The position numbers and the translations under genes are program-made. Positions 1 through 8,285 of a DNA stretch of 64,000 nt are shown piece by piece (within the stretch, counting starts at the first letter, position 1; each line of letters begins with the position of its first letter). The stretch is from CAKSQF01 sp964568425 (GTDB lineage: Bacteria > Bacillota > Clostridia > Oscillospirales > CAG-272), in NCBI GenBank assembly GCA_964568425.1, contig CAZMPO010000011.1, positions 1 through 64,000 on the forward strand. The letters are read 5' to 3'. The notes beneath the pieces are model-generated. The model did no database searches, was not told the origin of the DNA, and was given only the letters and a program-made list of their open reading frames with translations.

Positions 1-71
1 TCGAACCCTTGTGGGATTGCTCCCAAACGGTTTTCAAGACCGCCTCGTTATGACCGCTTCGATATCCCTCC
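1..71 (-). tRNA. tRNA-Ser (UGA), 3' end cut off by window edge
   Basis: Read on the minus strand, the sequence starts GGAGGGATATCGAAG and carries an anticodon stem-loop with loop CTTGAAA, giving anticodon TGA. It then has a long class II variable arm (TTTGGGAGCAATCCCAC) and the T-loop GGTTCGA at the window edge. The long variable arm with a UGA anticodon identifies tRNA-Ser. Only the last acceptor bases lie outside the window. Confidence 0.93.
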
Positions 72-304
72 ATGGCTTTTGTTATTTTACCACATTTTTT
101 TGATTTTGTCAATAGCTTTTCGTAAAAAAGCAAGGGGATATTTGAAAAAATCATGTTTTTGTGCGGTTATAAATTTATCGTCGCGGCGATGGAGAGAGAT
201 GACGGCAACGTCGGTAAACAATCGGCATTATAGCGAATACAAGCGTCTATTACAGGCTATTATTTGTGCAATTCGCTGAAAAATAAAAAATCGTCGATAT
301 TCTA

Positions 305-333
305 TTGATTTTTTTCGAAAAAAGTATTATTAT
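305..333 (+). promoter_or_regulatory. pfkA promoter
   Basis: TTGATT (305-310) and TATTAT (328-333) are separated by 17 nt, a good housekeeping-sigma match. Transcription would start near 340, leaving a leader of about 139 nt before pfkA. Nothing coding is visible in the rest of 72-478. Confidence 0.6.
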
Positions 334-339
334 ATGTAA

Positions 340-478
340 GAATGTAGTTTTGCGGCTCTTTGCCAATCCGATCGGATGACGGGGCAAAGAAATACGGGCT
401 GTCGATATGACAGGCAAGCGAGTTTGACCCGACGCAGGACTCGGCAAAAAGCAACTGCAGGAAGGAAAGATTACGAAT
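340..478 (+). promoter_or_regulatory. structured 5' leader of pfkA
   Basis: This noncoding leader contains a stem CTTTGCC (358-364) / GGCAAAG (383-389) enclosing the palindrome ATCCGATCGGAT. A second small hairpin follows, CTGTC..GACAG around 400-414, and then a CGAGT..ACTCG pairing around 419-443. It ends with the pfkA ribosome site GAAGGAAAG (461-469). I do not recognise a known riboswitch class, and the regulatory role is inferred from length and folding potential only. Confidence 0.35.
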
Positions 479-1561
479 ATGAAAAAATTCAGAAGAATCG
501 GTGTACTTACATCAGGCGGCGACGCACCCGGAATGAACGCTGCTGTAAGAGCGATCACCCGCTATGCAGCGGAGCACGGCGTTGAGGTCGTCGGCATTTA
601 CGAGGGTTACAAGGGACTTATCGACGGCAACATGAAGGTTTTTTCGTCTCATGATGTCGGAAACATCATACATCAGGGCGGCACTATGCTCTACTCGGCT
701 CGTTGTGACGAATTTAAGACCGAAGAGGGCATGGCAAAGGCTATCGCCAACTGCGAAAAGTACGAGATCGACGGTATCGTTACCATCGGCGGTGACGGCA
801 CATTCAGAGGAGCTACCGACATTTCGCTTCGCGGCATTCCGACGATCGGTCTGCCCGGCACGATCGACAACGACATCACGGCGACCGAGGTATCGATCGG
901 CTACGACACTGCGATGAACACATCTGTCGAGATGATCGACCGTCTGCGCGACACATGCGAGTCACACGCGCGCTGTGACGTTATTGAGGTCATGGGCAGA
1001 AATGCGGGCTACATTGCGCTCAATGTCGGCATCGCTGTCGGTGCGACAGCCGTTTGCATGGTCGAGGCGCCCTTCAAGGAGGAGGACATCATCGAAAAGA
1101 TGAAGAAGTCCCGTGCTGAGGGCAAGAGAAACTTCCTTGTCGTCGTTTCGGAGGGGCTTGTCGGTTATGCCGAGGGTCTGACGAAGCGTATCGAGGAGCA
1201 GACAGGTATCGAGTCGCGTTTTGCACGTCTTGCACACGTCGTAAGAGGCGGCAGACCCACTCTTGCCGACCGTACGCTTGCATCGATCATGGGTGTTGAG
1301 GCGGTCAAGCTTCTTCTCGACGGCAAATCCGATCTTGTTGTTTGCCAGAGAGACGGAAAGATCTGCACTACCGAGATCAATTACGCACTGAAGCTCGACA
1401 AGCTCTTCAAGAGCAAATACGCGGGCTACAAGAAGGAAGACGAAGAAAAGCTGCTTGCAGGATTTACCGACGAGCAGAAAGCTGAAATGAACGAATTCTG
1501 CCGCAAAAAGCTCGATGCAATGCTCGAGCGCTACGCGATCGCGAATGCTATTTCGAAATAA
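479..1561 (+). CDS. pfkA: ATP-dependent 6-phosphofructokinase
   Basis: Phosphorylates fructose-6-phosphate to fructose-1,6-bisphosphate in glycolysis (cytosolic). The 360-residue protein shows the nucleotide-binding GGDAPGMN (13-20), GGDGT (104-108) and catalytic TIDND (128-132). Gly at 107 and PGTIDND rather than PKTIDND argue for ATP rather than pyrophosphate as donor. RGGRPTLADR near residue 255 matches the family's substrate/effector segment. It is about 40 residues longer than E. coli-type enzymes, with a charged C-terminal tail. The ATG follows GAAGGAAAG. It is monocistronic, with its own promoter and a strong terminator. Confidence 0.96.
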   Translation: MKKFRRIGVLTSGGDAPGMNAAVRAITRYAAEHGVEVVGIYEGYKGLIDGNMKVFSSHDVGNIIHQGGTMLYSARCDEFKTEEGMAKAIANCEKYEIDGIVTIGGDGTFRGATDISLRGIPTIGLPGTIDNDITATEVSIGYDTAMNTSVEMIDRLRDTCESHARCDVIEVMGRNAGYIALNVGIAVGATAVCMVEAPFKEEDIIEKMKKSRAEGKRNFLVVVSEGLVGYAEGLTKRIEEQTGIESRFARLAHVVRGGRPTLADRTLASIMGVEAVKLLLDGKSDLVVCQRDGKICTTEINYALKLDKLFKSKYAGYKKEDEEKLLAGFTDEQKAEMNEFCRKKLDAMLERYAIANAISK

Positions 1562-1576
1562 GGATCTGTGATCTGC

Positions 1577-1612
1577 AAAAATCCACCGCTCAACCGGGCG
1601 GTGGATTTTTTG
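1577..1612 (+). terminator. intrinsic terminator of pfkA
   Basis: ATCCACCGC (1581-1589) pairs with GCGGTGGAT (1598-1606). The stem is extended by upstream A residues and followed by a T run. Confidence 0.93.
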
Positions 1613-1680
1613 TTGGATGTGTTTTTTTGCAAAAAAAGTTGACTTTTGACGCATTGCTTGACATTTATCCAAGAAAATTA

Positions 1681-1709
1681 TTGACAAAATGAAAAATATG
1701 TGCTAAAAT
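1681..1709 (+). promoter_or_regulatory. promoter of comM
   Basis: TTGACA (1681-1686), a 17-nt spacer and TAAAAT (1704-1709), with an extended -10 TGC just before it. The comM ribosome site GGAGG lies at 1731-1735. Confidence 0.85.
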
Positions 1710-1743
1710 GCAAATACAAGAAAAATGAGCGGAGGTTTTTATC

Positions 1744-3288
1744 ATGCTTTCAAAGCTGTACGGTGCGGGGCTGTCGGGCGTTGAAGGATACACTGTGACG
1801 GTCGAATGCGAGGTCAACGACAAGCTTGACGATTTTGAGATAGTCGGACTTCCCGACAATGCCGTCAAGGAGGCAAAAGAGCGTGTACGCGCGGCATCCG
1901 AAAACAGCGGCATTCCCTTCCCCGAGACGTCAATAGTCGTAAATCTTGCTCCTGCCGATCTGAAAAAGTCGGGCTCGGCACTCGATCTCCCGATACTGAC
2001 CGCTATCCTTGCCGGGTCGGGGATATTTTCAAAGACGGTCGATCTGTCAAAGACATGTCTTATTGGCGAGCTCTCGCTTTCGGGCGAGATACGCGGTGTT
2101 CGCGGAGTTCTTTGCATGTGCATTGCCGCCGCGGAGGCGGGAGTTCAGAATATTTATGTTCCGAAATCGAACGTACTCGAGGCGTCGGTAGTTGAGGGCG
2201 TCAATGTCTATCCGGTCGAGAGTGTTGCCGAGCTCGTGAATGCCATAAACAACATCGCACCGATCGAGCCCGTAAAATACGACCGAAGCAGTTTCCGTCC
2301 GATGGACAATGATCCGAGACTGCCCGATTTTGTCGATGTCAAGGGTCAGGAGCAGGTCAGGCGTGCGCTCGAGATCGCCTGTGCGGGCGGTCACAATGTG
2401 CTCATGATCGGACCTCCCGGCACGGGCAAAAGCATGCTTGCCAAGCGCATTCCGTCGATACTTCCCGCGATGACATACGAGGAGGCGGTCGAAACGACGA
2501 AGATACATTCGATCGCGGGCATACTCGGTGCAGACGACGCGCTTGTAACAAGGCGGCCGTTCAGATCGCCGCATCACACGATGTCAGCGGCATCTCTTGC
2601 TGGCGGAGGCGCGATACCGCGTCCGGGCGAGCTGTCGCTTGCCGACAACGGTGTGCTTTTTCTTGACGAGCTGCCCGAATTTAACAAGCAGGTGACCGAA
2701 ACGCTCCGTCAGCCGCTCGAGGACGGCGAGATCACCATCACCCGTGCGGCGGGAAGATGTCGTTTTCCCTGCCACATCATGCTCGTTTGTGCGATGAATC
2801 CGTGCAGATGCGGCAATTTCGGGCATCCGACGCGTCAGTGTACCTGCAAGGCTACCGACATTCGCAAATACATGTCAAAGATCAGCGGACCTCTTCTCGA
2901 TCGCATTGACATTCAAATAGAAGTTCCGCCGATCTCTTTTGATCAAATGTCTGACACGACATCGCCCGAGCCTTCCGCGCCGATCAGGGAGCGTGTCAAC
3001 GCGGCACGCGAATTTGCCGCCGCGCGGTTTGGCGACGATGCGGGCGGTGTCCGCTGCAACAGCGGCATGACGCCCGGGATGATCAGAAAATACTGCATTA
3101 TGGACAGTGACGCGTCCGAGCTGCTCAGAGAGGCTTACGAAAGTCTCGGTCTTTCGGCACGCGGTCACGACAGAGTTCTTCGTGTCGCGCGCACTATCGC
3201 AGATCTGGCAAGATCCGAGACGATCGGTGCGGAGCACATTGCCGAGGCGATACAGCTACGTTCACTTGACAGAAAATACTGGGAATAA
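1744..3288 (+). CDS. comM: YifB/ComM-family Mg-chelatase-like AAA+ ATPase
   Basis: The 514-residue protein has an N-terminal ChlI-like domain (about 1-170). The AAA+ core has Walker A GPPGTGKS (223-230) and Walker B GVLFLDELPEF (about 301-311), and a C-terminal Mg-chelatase-type helical domain follows. The family member ComM is a hexameric helicase that promotes branch migration when single-stranded DNA integrates during transformation. dprA lies about 15 kb downstream, so two natural-transformation-related genes occur in the window, although both are also common in species not known to be competent. The start is set by GGAGG eight bases upstream. Confidence 0.92.
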   Translation: MLSKLYGAGLSGVEGYTVTVECEVNDKLDDFEIVGLPDNAVKEAKERVRAASENSGIPFPETSIVVNLAPADLKKSGSALDLPILTAILAGSGIFSKTVDLSKTCLIGELSLSGEIRGVRGVLCMCIAAAEAGVQNIYVPKSNVLEASVVEGVNVYPVESVAELVNAINNIAPIEPVKYDRSSFRPMDNDPRLPDFVDVKGQEQVRRALEIACAGGHNVLMIGPPGTGKSMLAKRIPSILPAMTYEEAVETTKIHSIAGILGADDALVTRRPFRSPHHTMSAASLAGGGAIPRPGELSLADNGVLFLDELPEFNKQVTETLRQPLEDGEITITRAAGRCRFPCHIMLVCAMNPCRCGNFGHPTRQCTCKATDIRKYMSKISGPLLDRIDIQIEVPPISFDQMSDTTSPEPSAPIRERVNAAREFAAARFGDDAGGVRCNSGMTPGMIRKYCIMDSDASELLREAYESLGLSARGHDRVLRVARTIADLARSETIGAEHIAEAIQLRSLDRKYWE

Positions 3289-3320
3289 CATAAAACCACA
3301 TCGAAAGGAAAGCAAATAAG

Positions 3321-4328
3321 ATGAAAAAATATCTTCTTCCCGAAAAAGGACAATTTTACAAGGCAAACATGCATATGCACACGACCGTGTCCGACGGCAA
3401 ATTCACGCCGCAGGAGACGAAAGAGGCATACATGGCAGAGGGCTACTCGATCATCGCGTTCACCGATCACGAGACTCTGATGCCGCACAACGATCTCCGT
3501 GATGAGAACTTTTTGCCGATCACCTCGCACGAGATCTCAGTCAACGAGCCGGGACAGTCGTCATACGAATACATACGCACATACCATCTGAATCTCTATT
3601 CGAGAGACCCCAACGAATCGAGACCGCCTTTCTTCAATCTGAACTATGCTTGGAAAAAGGATGATGACAGAACTTTCGAGTCGGAGAGGATATACTCGGA
3701 CAAGGGCATAAATCATCTGATCAAGGTCGCCAAAGAGCACGGATACATTGTCTGCATGAATCATTTCAGCTGGTCGCTCCAGAATTACACCGATTACATC
3801 GGACTTGAAGGACTTTGGGGAGCGGAATGCTACAACACGGGATGCGCCGTTGAAGGATATCACCGCGACAACAGCATAGATGTTGTTGACGATATGCTCC
3901 ACGCAGGCAAGCAGGTCTTCCCTGTTGCCGCAGACGATTCCCACAAAGAGATCGATCGTTTTGGCGGTTACATCATGATCAAGGCAGAGTCACTTGACTA
4001 CGACACGATATTTGCCGCACTTGAGAGAGGCGATTTTTACGCATCGACAGGTCCCGAGATCGACGAGCTTTATCTCGAGGACGGAATACTCAAGATAAAA
4101 TCAAGCGGCGCAAAGGAGATATGCGTCAACACCGAAAGGCGTGTTGCCTGGAGGAAGTGCGCCGAGGGCAGCGAGACGCTCGGCGATGTCGAGTTTGACA
4201 TGAGCAGATATTTAAGCAATTCGGACACGAGCATAAAGGGTCCCGGGCGTCCGTTCTTCAGAGTAACGCTGATCGCTCCCGACGGAAAGATGGCATATTC
4301 GCGCGGATATTTCCTCGACGAGCTCTGA
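3321..4328 (+). CDS. PHP-domain metal-dependent phosphoesterase family protein
   Basis: 335 residues. It begins with the PHP motif MHMHTTVSDG (His18 and His20) and has FTDHE at about 47-51, followed by further His/Asp residues (MNHFSW, AADDSH) typical of a trinuclear metal site. The family hydrolyses phosphoester bonds in nucleotides, histidinol phosphate and other small molecules, and the substrate here cannot be told. The start follows GAAAGGAAAGC. It sits 32 bp after comM on the same strand, so co-transcription is likely. No terminator is seen between them. Confidence 0.85.
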   Translation: MKKYLLPEKGQFYKANMHMHTTVSDGKFTPQETKEAYMAEGYSIIAFTDHETLMPHNDLRDENFLPITSHEISVNEPGQSSYEYIRTYHLNLYSRDPNESRPPFFNLNYAWKKDDDRTFESERIYSDKGINHLIKVAKEHGYIVCMNHFSWSLQNYTDYIGLEGLWGAECYNTGCAVEGYHRDNSIDVVDDMLHAGKQVFPVAADDSHKEIDRFGGYIMIKAESLDYDTIFAALERGDFYASTGPEIDELYLEDGILKIKSSGAKEICVNTERRVAWRKCAEGSETLGDVEFDMSRYLSNSDTSIKGPGRPFFRVTLIAPDGKMAYSRGYFLDEL

Positions 4329-4353
4329 TACATCAAATACACAACATGAAAAT

Positions 4354-4380
4354 GCGGGGCAGGTGTCTTACCTGTCCCGC
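4354..4380. terminator. hairpin between convergent genes
   Basis: GCGGGGCAGG (4354-4363) pairs with CCTGTCCCGC (4371-4380) with one G-U. It lies between the PHP gene (plus) and the RsmF-like gene (minus, whose stop codon is in the loop). The minus side is followed by ATTTTC, so a weak bidirectional terminator is likely. Confidence 0.55.
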
Positions 4381-5744
4381 AGTCCTTTCGGATAATGGTT
4401 TTTTGCGATGCCCGAGCTTACCTTGACTCCTCCGAGAGTCGCGCCGCCGTAGGTCACGACACCGTATCCCGAAAATGCATCGCATCCGATCTCGACGCCG
4501 CTTATATATTTTCTCGCGGTATCGATATCGACCTCGAATTTGTTGTCGAAATATCTCCCGTACGCCATGAAAAATCTGTGATGCGGCACGAGCCTTCCCT
4601 TTCTGATCTCGCCGAGCTTGACCCCGGGAGAGAGCACGCCCGATCTTGGAAGGATCGCCGACCGGCTCACGATATAGACACCGTCTTTTTTGGAGCAAAG
4701 GCAGAGCTTTGACACGAGACCAGGGTCGAGCACCGAGAGAAGAAATTCACGCGCGCACGCCTCGTCGCCCGAGGAAAGGGTCGGCAGATCCGCGCATGCA
4801 CCGTCCGACCGATGATCGGATCGAGGTAAATCTTTGCGAAAAAGGGCGGCAAACTGACCTTCACCGATGTTTTTATGAGGATATACGCGGCGACAAAATG
4901 ACATATCGCGTCCGTTATACGATATCCCGTCCGAGCTTGCCGAAATTACGCTTTCGGGCGGTGTAACAGGTACAAATTCGGGGTGAGTTTTCAGAAAATG
5001 ATCGACATTTGCCTCGTTTTCTTCAACCGAAAAGGTACATGTTGAGTAGAGCAGATAGCCGCCGTCGGCAACCGTTTTCGCGGCGCACTCAAGTATCCCG
5101 CGCTGTTTGTCCGCGCACATTATAACATTTTCCGCAGACCACTCGGACAGGGCGTTTTGATTTTTGCGAAACATGCCCTCGCCCGAGCATGGAGCGTCAA
5201 CAATGGCAAGATCAAAGCATCCCTCGCAGTCGCGTGCCAAAACATCGGACGGCAAATTTGTGACCGCCGCATCGGCGATCCCGAGACGCTCGATATTCTC
5301 GGCAAGGGTCAGGGCACGCTTTGGCACATACTCATTCGAGAGCAAAAATCCGCAACGACCCTCAAAGAGATTTGCCGCCTGCGAGCTTTTTCCTCCGGGG
5401 CTTGCGCAGAGATCAAGCACTCGCAGATCTTCAAGCGAGCAGAGATCGGTCGCATTGAGCATAGCCACGGGAAGCATCGCGGATGGTTCTTGGACGTAGA
5501 TCGTTCCCGAGTGATGAAGCGGATGCGCGCCTATTCTGTCGCACTCGAACACGAACGACTCGCGTGAGATCGTGAGCGGCTGAAGCTTAAAATCAGCGAC
5601 ATCGAGCAGTTTGTCGACCGTCATTTTATGCAAATTCACATGAAGTCCGCGTGTCGGAGACTGATCATATGCGGCGACAAAATCTCCGTACTCACCATCC
5701 AGCAGTGTCTTCATGCGTTGTTCAAATTCTATCGGAAATGTCAT
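4368..5744 (-). CDS. rsmF: RsmF/NSUN-family RNA m5C methyltransferase
   Basis: 458 residues. It shows the SAM site DLCASPGGKS (111-120), the DAPCSGEG motif with the structural Cys (about 183-190) and STCTFS carrying the catalytic Cys236, all hallmarks of NOL1/NOP2/Sun methyltransferases. A C-terminal PUA-like/RsmF-B extension (about 330-458) matches the RsmF subgroup, which methylates 16S rRNA C1407 in E. coli; the exact target here is inferred. The ATG at 5744 follows GGAAAAGAAA. An in-frame TTG 21 bases upstream is less likely. It starts 4 bp after the stop of the mnmM gene. Confidence 0.88.
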   Translation of the reverse strand: MTFPIEFEQRMKTLLDGEYGDFVAAYDQSPTRGLHVNLHKMTVDKLLDVADFKLQPLTISRESFVFECDRIGAHPLHHSGTIYVQEPSAMLPVAMLNATDLCSLEDLRVLDLCASPGGKSSQAANLFEGRCGFLLSNEYVPKRALTLAENIERLGIADAAVTNLPSDVLARDCEGCFDLAIVDAPCSGEGMFRKNQNALSEWSAENVIMCADKQRGILECAAKTVADGGYLLYSTCTFSVEENEANVDHFLKTHPEFVPVTPPESVISASSDGISYNGRDMSFCRRVYPHKNIGEGQFAALFRKDLPRSDHRSDGACADLPTLSSGDEACAREFLLSVLDPGLVSKLCLCSKKDGVYIVSRSAILPRSGVLSPGVKLGEIRKGRLVPHHRFFMAYGRYFDNKFEVDIDTARKYISGVEIGCDAFSGYGVVTYGGATLGGVKVSSGIAKNHYPKGLRDR

Positions 5745-5748
5745 TGTC

Positions 5749-6297
5749 TTATTTCTTTTCCACAAGGAAGAAAAAGGGTGATGACGGCGAATTTATTATT
5801 TTCAGACAGCTGATCGTGAACTGAAATCTCGAATAATCGGAGAGCATCTCGGTGACCATTTTGCCCTCAACCTCGCCCTCGGGATGACCGGGATAAACGG
5901 CAATGAGAAGTCCGCCGCCGTGTTCGAGCAGTTCGATGGCGGTCTTTATCGCCGGGAGAGTGGTCTCGTGCAGAGTTGTGATCGATTTATCGCCGCCCGG
6001 AAGCCATCCGAGGTTGAACATACCGACGCATATCGGCTCTTTGACATAGTCACCGGCAAGATGATGCGATGCCTTGATCAGCGTGACATTGCCGACACCG
6101 TTTTCCTCGAGCAATTTTGCGGTCGAGTCAAGAGCCTGCTGTTGTATGTCAAATGCATAAACATGTCCGTCCTCTCCGACAGCCCTCGAGAGCCAGAGCG
6201 TGTCGTGTCCGTTGCCCATCGTAAAATCGACTGCAGTCCCGCCCTTTTTTATGTGACGGGATATAAATTCCTTTTCGGTAGTTAAAAGATCGAGCAT
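5749..6297 (-). CDS. mnmM: YtqB/MnmM-family tRNA methyltransferase
   Basis: 182 residues, a single Rossmann methyltransferase domain with the SAM motif VDFTMGNGHDTLWLS near the N-terminus, matching the YtqB family. B. subtilis YtqB has been described as MnmM, which converts nm5s2U34 to mnm5s2U34 in tRNA. Start ATG 6297 has AAGGAGG upstream. mnmE, which acts earlier at the same nucleoside, is the next chromosomal gene upstream once the inserted restriction-modification cassette is removed, which supports the assignment. Its own promoter is not obvious, so it may now depend on read-through from the cassette. Confidence 0.82.
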   Translation of the reverse strand: MLDLLTTEKEFISRHIKKGGTAVDFTMGNGHDTLWLSRAVGEDGHVYAFDIQQQALDSTAKLLEENGVGNVTLIKASHHLAGDYVKEPICVGMFNLGWLPGGDKSITTLHETTLPAIKTAIELLEHGGGLLIAVYPGHPEGEVEGKMVTEMLSDYSRFQFTISCLKIINSPSSPFFFLVEKK

Positions 6298-6325
6298 TAA
6301 AGCAGATCCTCCTTAATTGTTTTTA

Positions 6326-6364
6326 TATTTTTTATGATCGTTACTTTCGCGAAATATCTTTTCC
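6326..6364 (-). repeat. shortened copy of the hairpin leader repeat
   Basis: On the minus strand this reads AGGAAAAGATATTTCGCG and continues GAAAGTAACGATCATAAAA. It aligns with the full copies at 9278-9330, 19435-19487 and 63364-63416 but lacks about six loop bases. It lies immediately after the stop of the second cytosine methyltransferase and is not followed directly by a start codon. Confidence 0.6.
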
Positions 6365-7341
6365 TATCTCAAATCGTATCGTGCAAGACCTTCGCGATTT
6401 ACCACCTCGTAAATTCGTTCCGCAATCCTTCCAACAACCGGTACGCAAACAGAATTTCCAATCTGCTTATAAGCATCGTCAATCGTAATGGTATTGGGAA
6501 AATAAAAATCTTGAGGAAATCCTTGAAAATCCAAGCACTCTCGAAGAGTTAACTTTCTAATTCCGAAATCATCAACAACCAACGGAACTTGATTTCGCAT
6601 TATCCCCATCGAGGCTGTCAAAGTAGGGCACATTTGATTTTGCGTTCTTTTTATGCTGTCGTGGTATACACGATATATTGAATCGTGTCTTTTGACGATT
6701 TGAGATGCTTGTTTATAAAATTCATAGTCCGGAGTATAGTAGTAGATATCATGTTTTCTTTGAGATCTTAACAATATATTCTCTATAGAAAAATTCAGCT
6801 CCATTTTCTTCGGGAACTCGAACCTATCACAATCTTCCTGATCACGAAAAGCAACAATATAGATACGATCCCTAATTTGAGGAACTCCTCCGTACTCAGA
6901 TGCTCGCAAAACACGGTATCTGATTGAATAGTCCAAATCAGATAGAACATCATGCACAACAAGAAATGTTTTTCCTTCGTTATGCTCCATCAAATTGGGA
7001 ACATTCTCAAGAAATACAAATCTGGGTCTATAAGCCTTGATGAATCTGCCAACTTCATAAAAAAGGTGTCCTCGCTCATCATCAAATCCGCGTTGCTTTC
7101 CGGCTATGGAAAATGGCTGGCAAGGAAACCCTGCCGTTATTATATCTACACGATTCAATGCAGACGGAGCAACATTCCTAATGTCCGTTTCAATCAAATC
7201 AACATTTTTAAAATTGTATCGGTATGTCCGACAACATGCGGCATCTTTTTCAATAGCCCATGCAACCTTATAACCTGATTGTTGAAACGCAATGTCTATG
7301 CCGCCTATTCCTGAGAATAAGCTACCAACTGTCAATTCCAT
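6364..7341 (-). CDS. DNA (cytosine-5) methyltransferase, second enzyme of the R-M cassette
   Basis: 325 residues with every m5C methyltransferase landmark: motif I SLFSGIGG (7-14), catalytic GFPCQPFS (Cys74), ENV (112-114), QIRDRIYIV (motif VIII), a TRD of about 80 residues with TLTASMG, LTLRECLDFQGFP (motif IX) and IGNSVCVPV (motif X). Size and spacing resemble M.HhaI, but the TRD differs and GCGC sites are present in the window, so the specificity is unknown. The start ATG (7341) overlaps the end of the restriction gene by 10 bp; a TTG at 7347 is an alternative. AT-rich like the rest of the cassette. A second methylase may protect against a different specificity or be left over from another system. 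Confidence 0.92.
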   Translation of the reverse strand: MELTVGSLFSGIGGIDIAFQQSGYKVAWAIEKDAACCRTYRYNFKNVDLIETDIRNVAPSALNRVDIITAGFPCQPFSIAGKQRGFDDERGHLFYEVGRFIKAYRPRFVFLENVPNLMEHNEGKTFLVVHDVLSDLDYSIRYRVLRASEYGGVPQIRDRIYIVAFRDQEDCDRFEFPKKMELNFSIENILLRSQRKHDIYYYTPDYEFYKQASQIVKRHDSIYRVYHDSIKRTQNQMCPTLTASMGIMRNQVPLVVDDFGIRKLTLRECLDFQGFPQDFYFPNTITIDDAYKQIGNSVCVPVVGRIAERIYEVVNREGLARYDLR

Positions 7342-8285
7342 GAACAATTGATCGAAATGATGGAAGCAGGCATGCCGATAATTTGAATATCAAACTTTAA
7401 GCTCGACTCAACGTAGGTTGAAGCATTATGAATACGGAAGCTAAATTGCCAACCACCATCCATATACAATTCAACAGTATTGTCACTACCGGGCTTGAAA
7501 TCAAAGCTAACAATACGGGTAGGCAACGAAGAAACAGGTACTATAATCTTCGGTTGCTCTTTGTTGCTTACTCGATTCAATGTTCCTCGGAGATTGTATG
7601 TTTGAATCTGTGTAATATTTTTATTGTCTATGCTTATGACTTTGTAAAAATCAAATTGACCAAGTAAGTACTCCACCATTTTCTTTGGAATGTCATCGTT
7701 TTCAGCATTGGCTTTTTTGATTTCATTCACAAACGCATTCAAAAGAGGAATGTATATATCTTCTGCTTTGGACGGAAGTTCACTCCATTTCCTATTTGAC
7801 TGCTTTTCCTGATCAATGTAAGCAAAAATAGGTCTTATTTCATCCCAATAATTTTGAGAGCAAGGAACACCAAACCATCTATCTCCAAAATCAAGGTTCT
7901 TGCCCAAACGACTGTGCTTCACAGCAAAGTGATTATGTTTGATGCTCAGCCCAATCTCCCATCTAACATCTTTACGAACAACAATAATATCTCTTACATC
8001 TCCAACTTCACCCTTTGTATCAGGCTGGATATAAAGCTGTAAAGTATCCTTATCTTTTTCAACAATCATAGGCTCCATGTCGAAAAGCGTTGCAACGGCT
8101 GCTTTAGCACTAATTGTCAGCACTTCACGTATTTTATCATCTACAGAGGACCATGCACGTTCCGCTGCGTGCAGACTGCTGTTTTCAACAATCTCAGCAG
8201 ATCTGATCTTGTTAATTTCTCCAAACAAGGTTTGAAGACAAATATATTCGTAAGCTCTCCCTTTATCGTTACTTTGGTTACTCAT
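7332..8285 (-). CDS. HaeIII-type restriction endonuclease (predicted GGCC)
   Basis: 317 residues, the size I recall for HaeIII. It shares the segments KGRAYEYICLQTL, EIVENSS, TISAKAAVATLFD and GLSIKHNHFAVKHSRLG, which I recognise from the HaeIII endonuclease family. Likely catalytic residues are Asp96/Asp99 (GDVRD), Glu110 and Lys116 (WEIGLSIK), a variant PD-(D/E)xK arrangement. The family cuts GG^CC. The start codon overlaps the upstream methyltransferase stop as ATGA, so the protecting enzyme is translated first. No frameshift or stop interrupts it, so the system is probably active. The family call comes from memory of the sequence, not a search. Confidence 0.82.
   Translation of the reverse strand: MSNQSNDKGRAYEYICLQTLFGEINKIRSAEIVENSSLHAAERAWSSVDDKIREVLTISAKAAVATLFDMEPMIVEKDKDTLQLYIQPDTKGEVGDVRDIIVVRKDVRWEIGLSIKHNHFAVKHSRLGKNLDFGDRWFGVPCSQNYWDEIRPIFAYIDQEKQSNRKWSELPSKAEDIYIPLLNAFVNEIKKANAENDDIPKKMVEYLLGQFDFYKVISIDNKNITQIQTYNLRGTLNRVSNKEQPKIIVPVSSLPTRIVSFDFKPGSDNTVELYMDGGWQFSFRIHNASTYVESSLKFDIQIIGMPASIISINCSWN

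Noticed and set aside
79..279. Small 66-codon ORF after tRNA-Ser
   Set aside because: No ribosome site, AT-rich and low-complexity product, and overlaps an AT-rich spacer; not supported as a gene.
962..1687. 241-codon open frame antisense to pfkA
   Set aside because: It is a shadow of pfkA codon structure, has no ribosome site, and its product has no recognisable fold; pfkA is unambiguous on the other strand.
6364..7341. Second methyltransferase as M.HhaI (GCGC)
   Set aside because: Size and some spacing fit, but the TRD differs and GCGC sites are readily found in the window, so no specificity was assigned.
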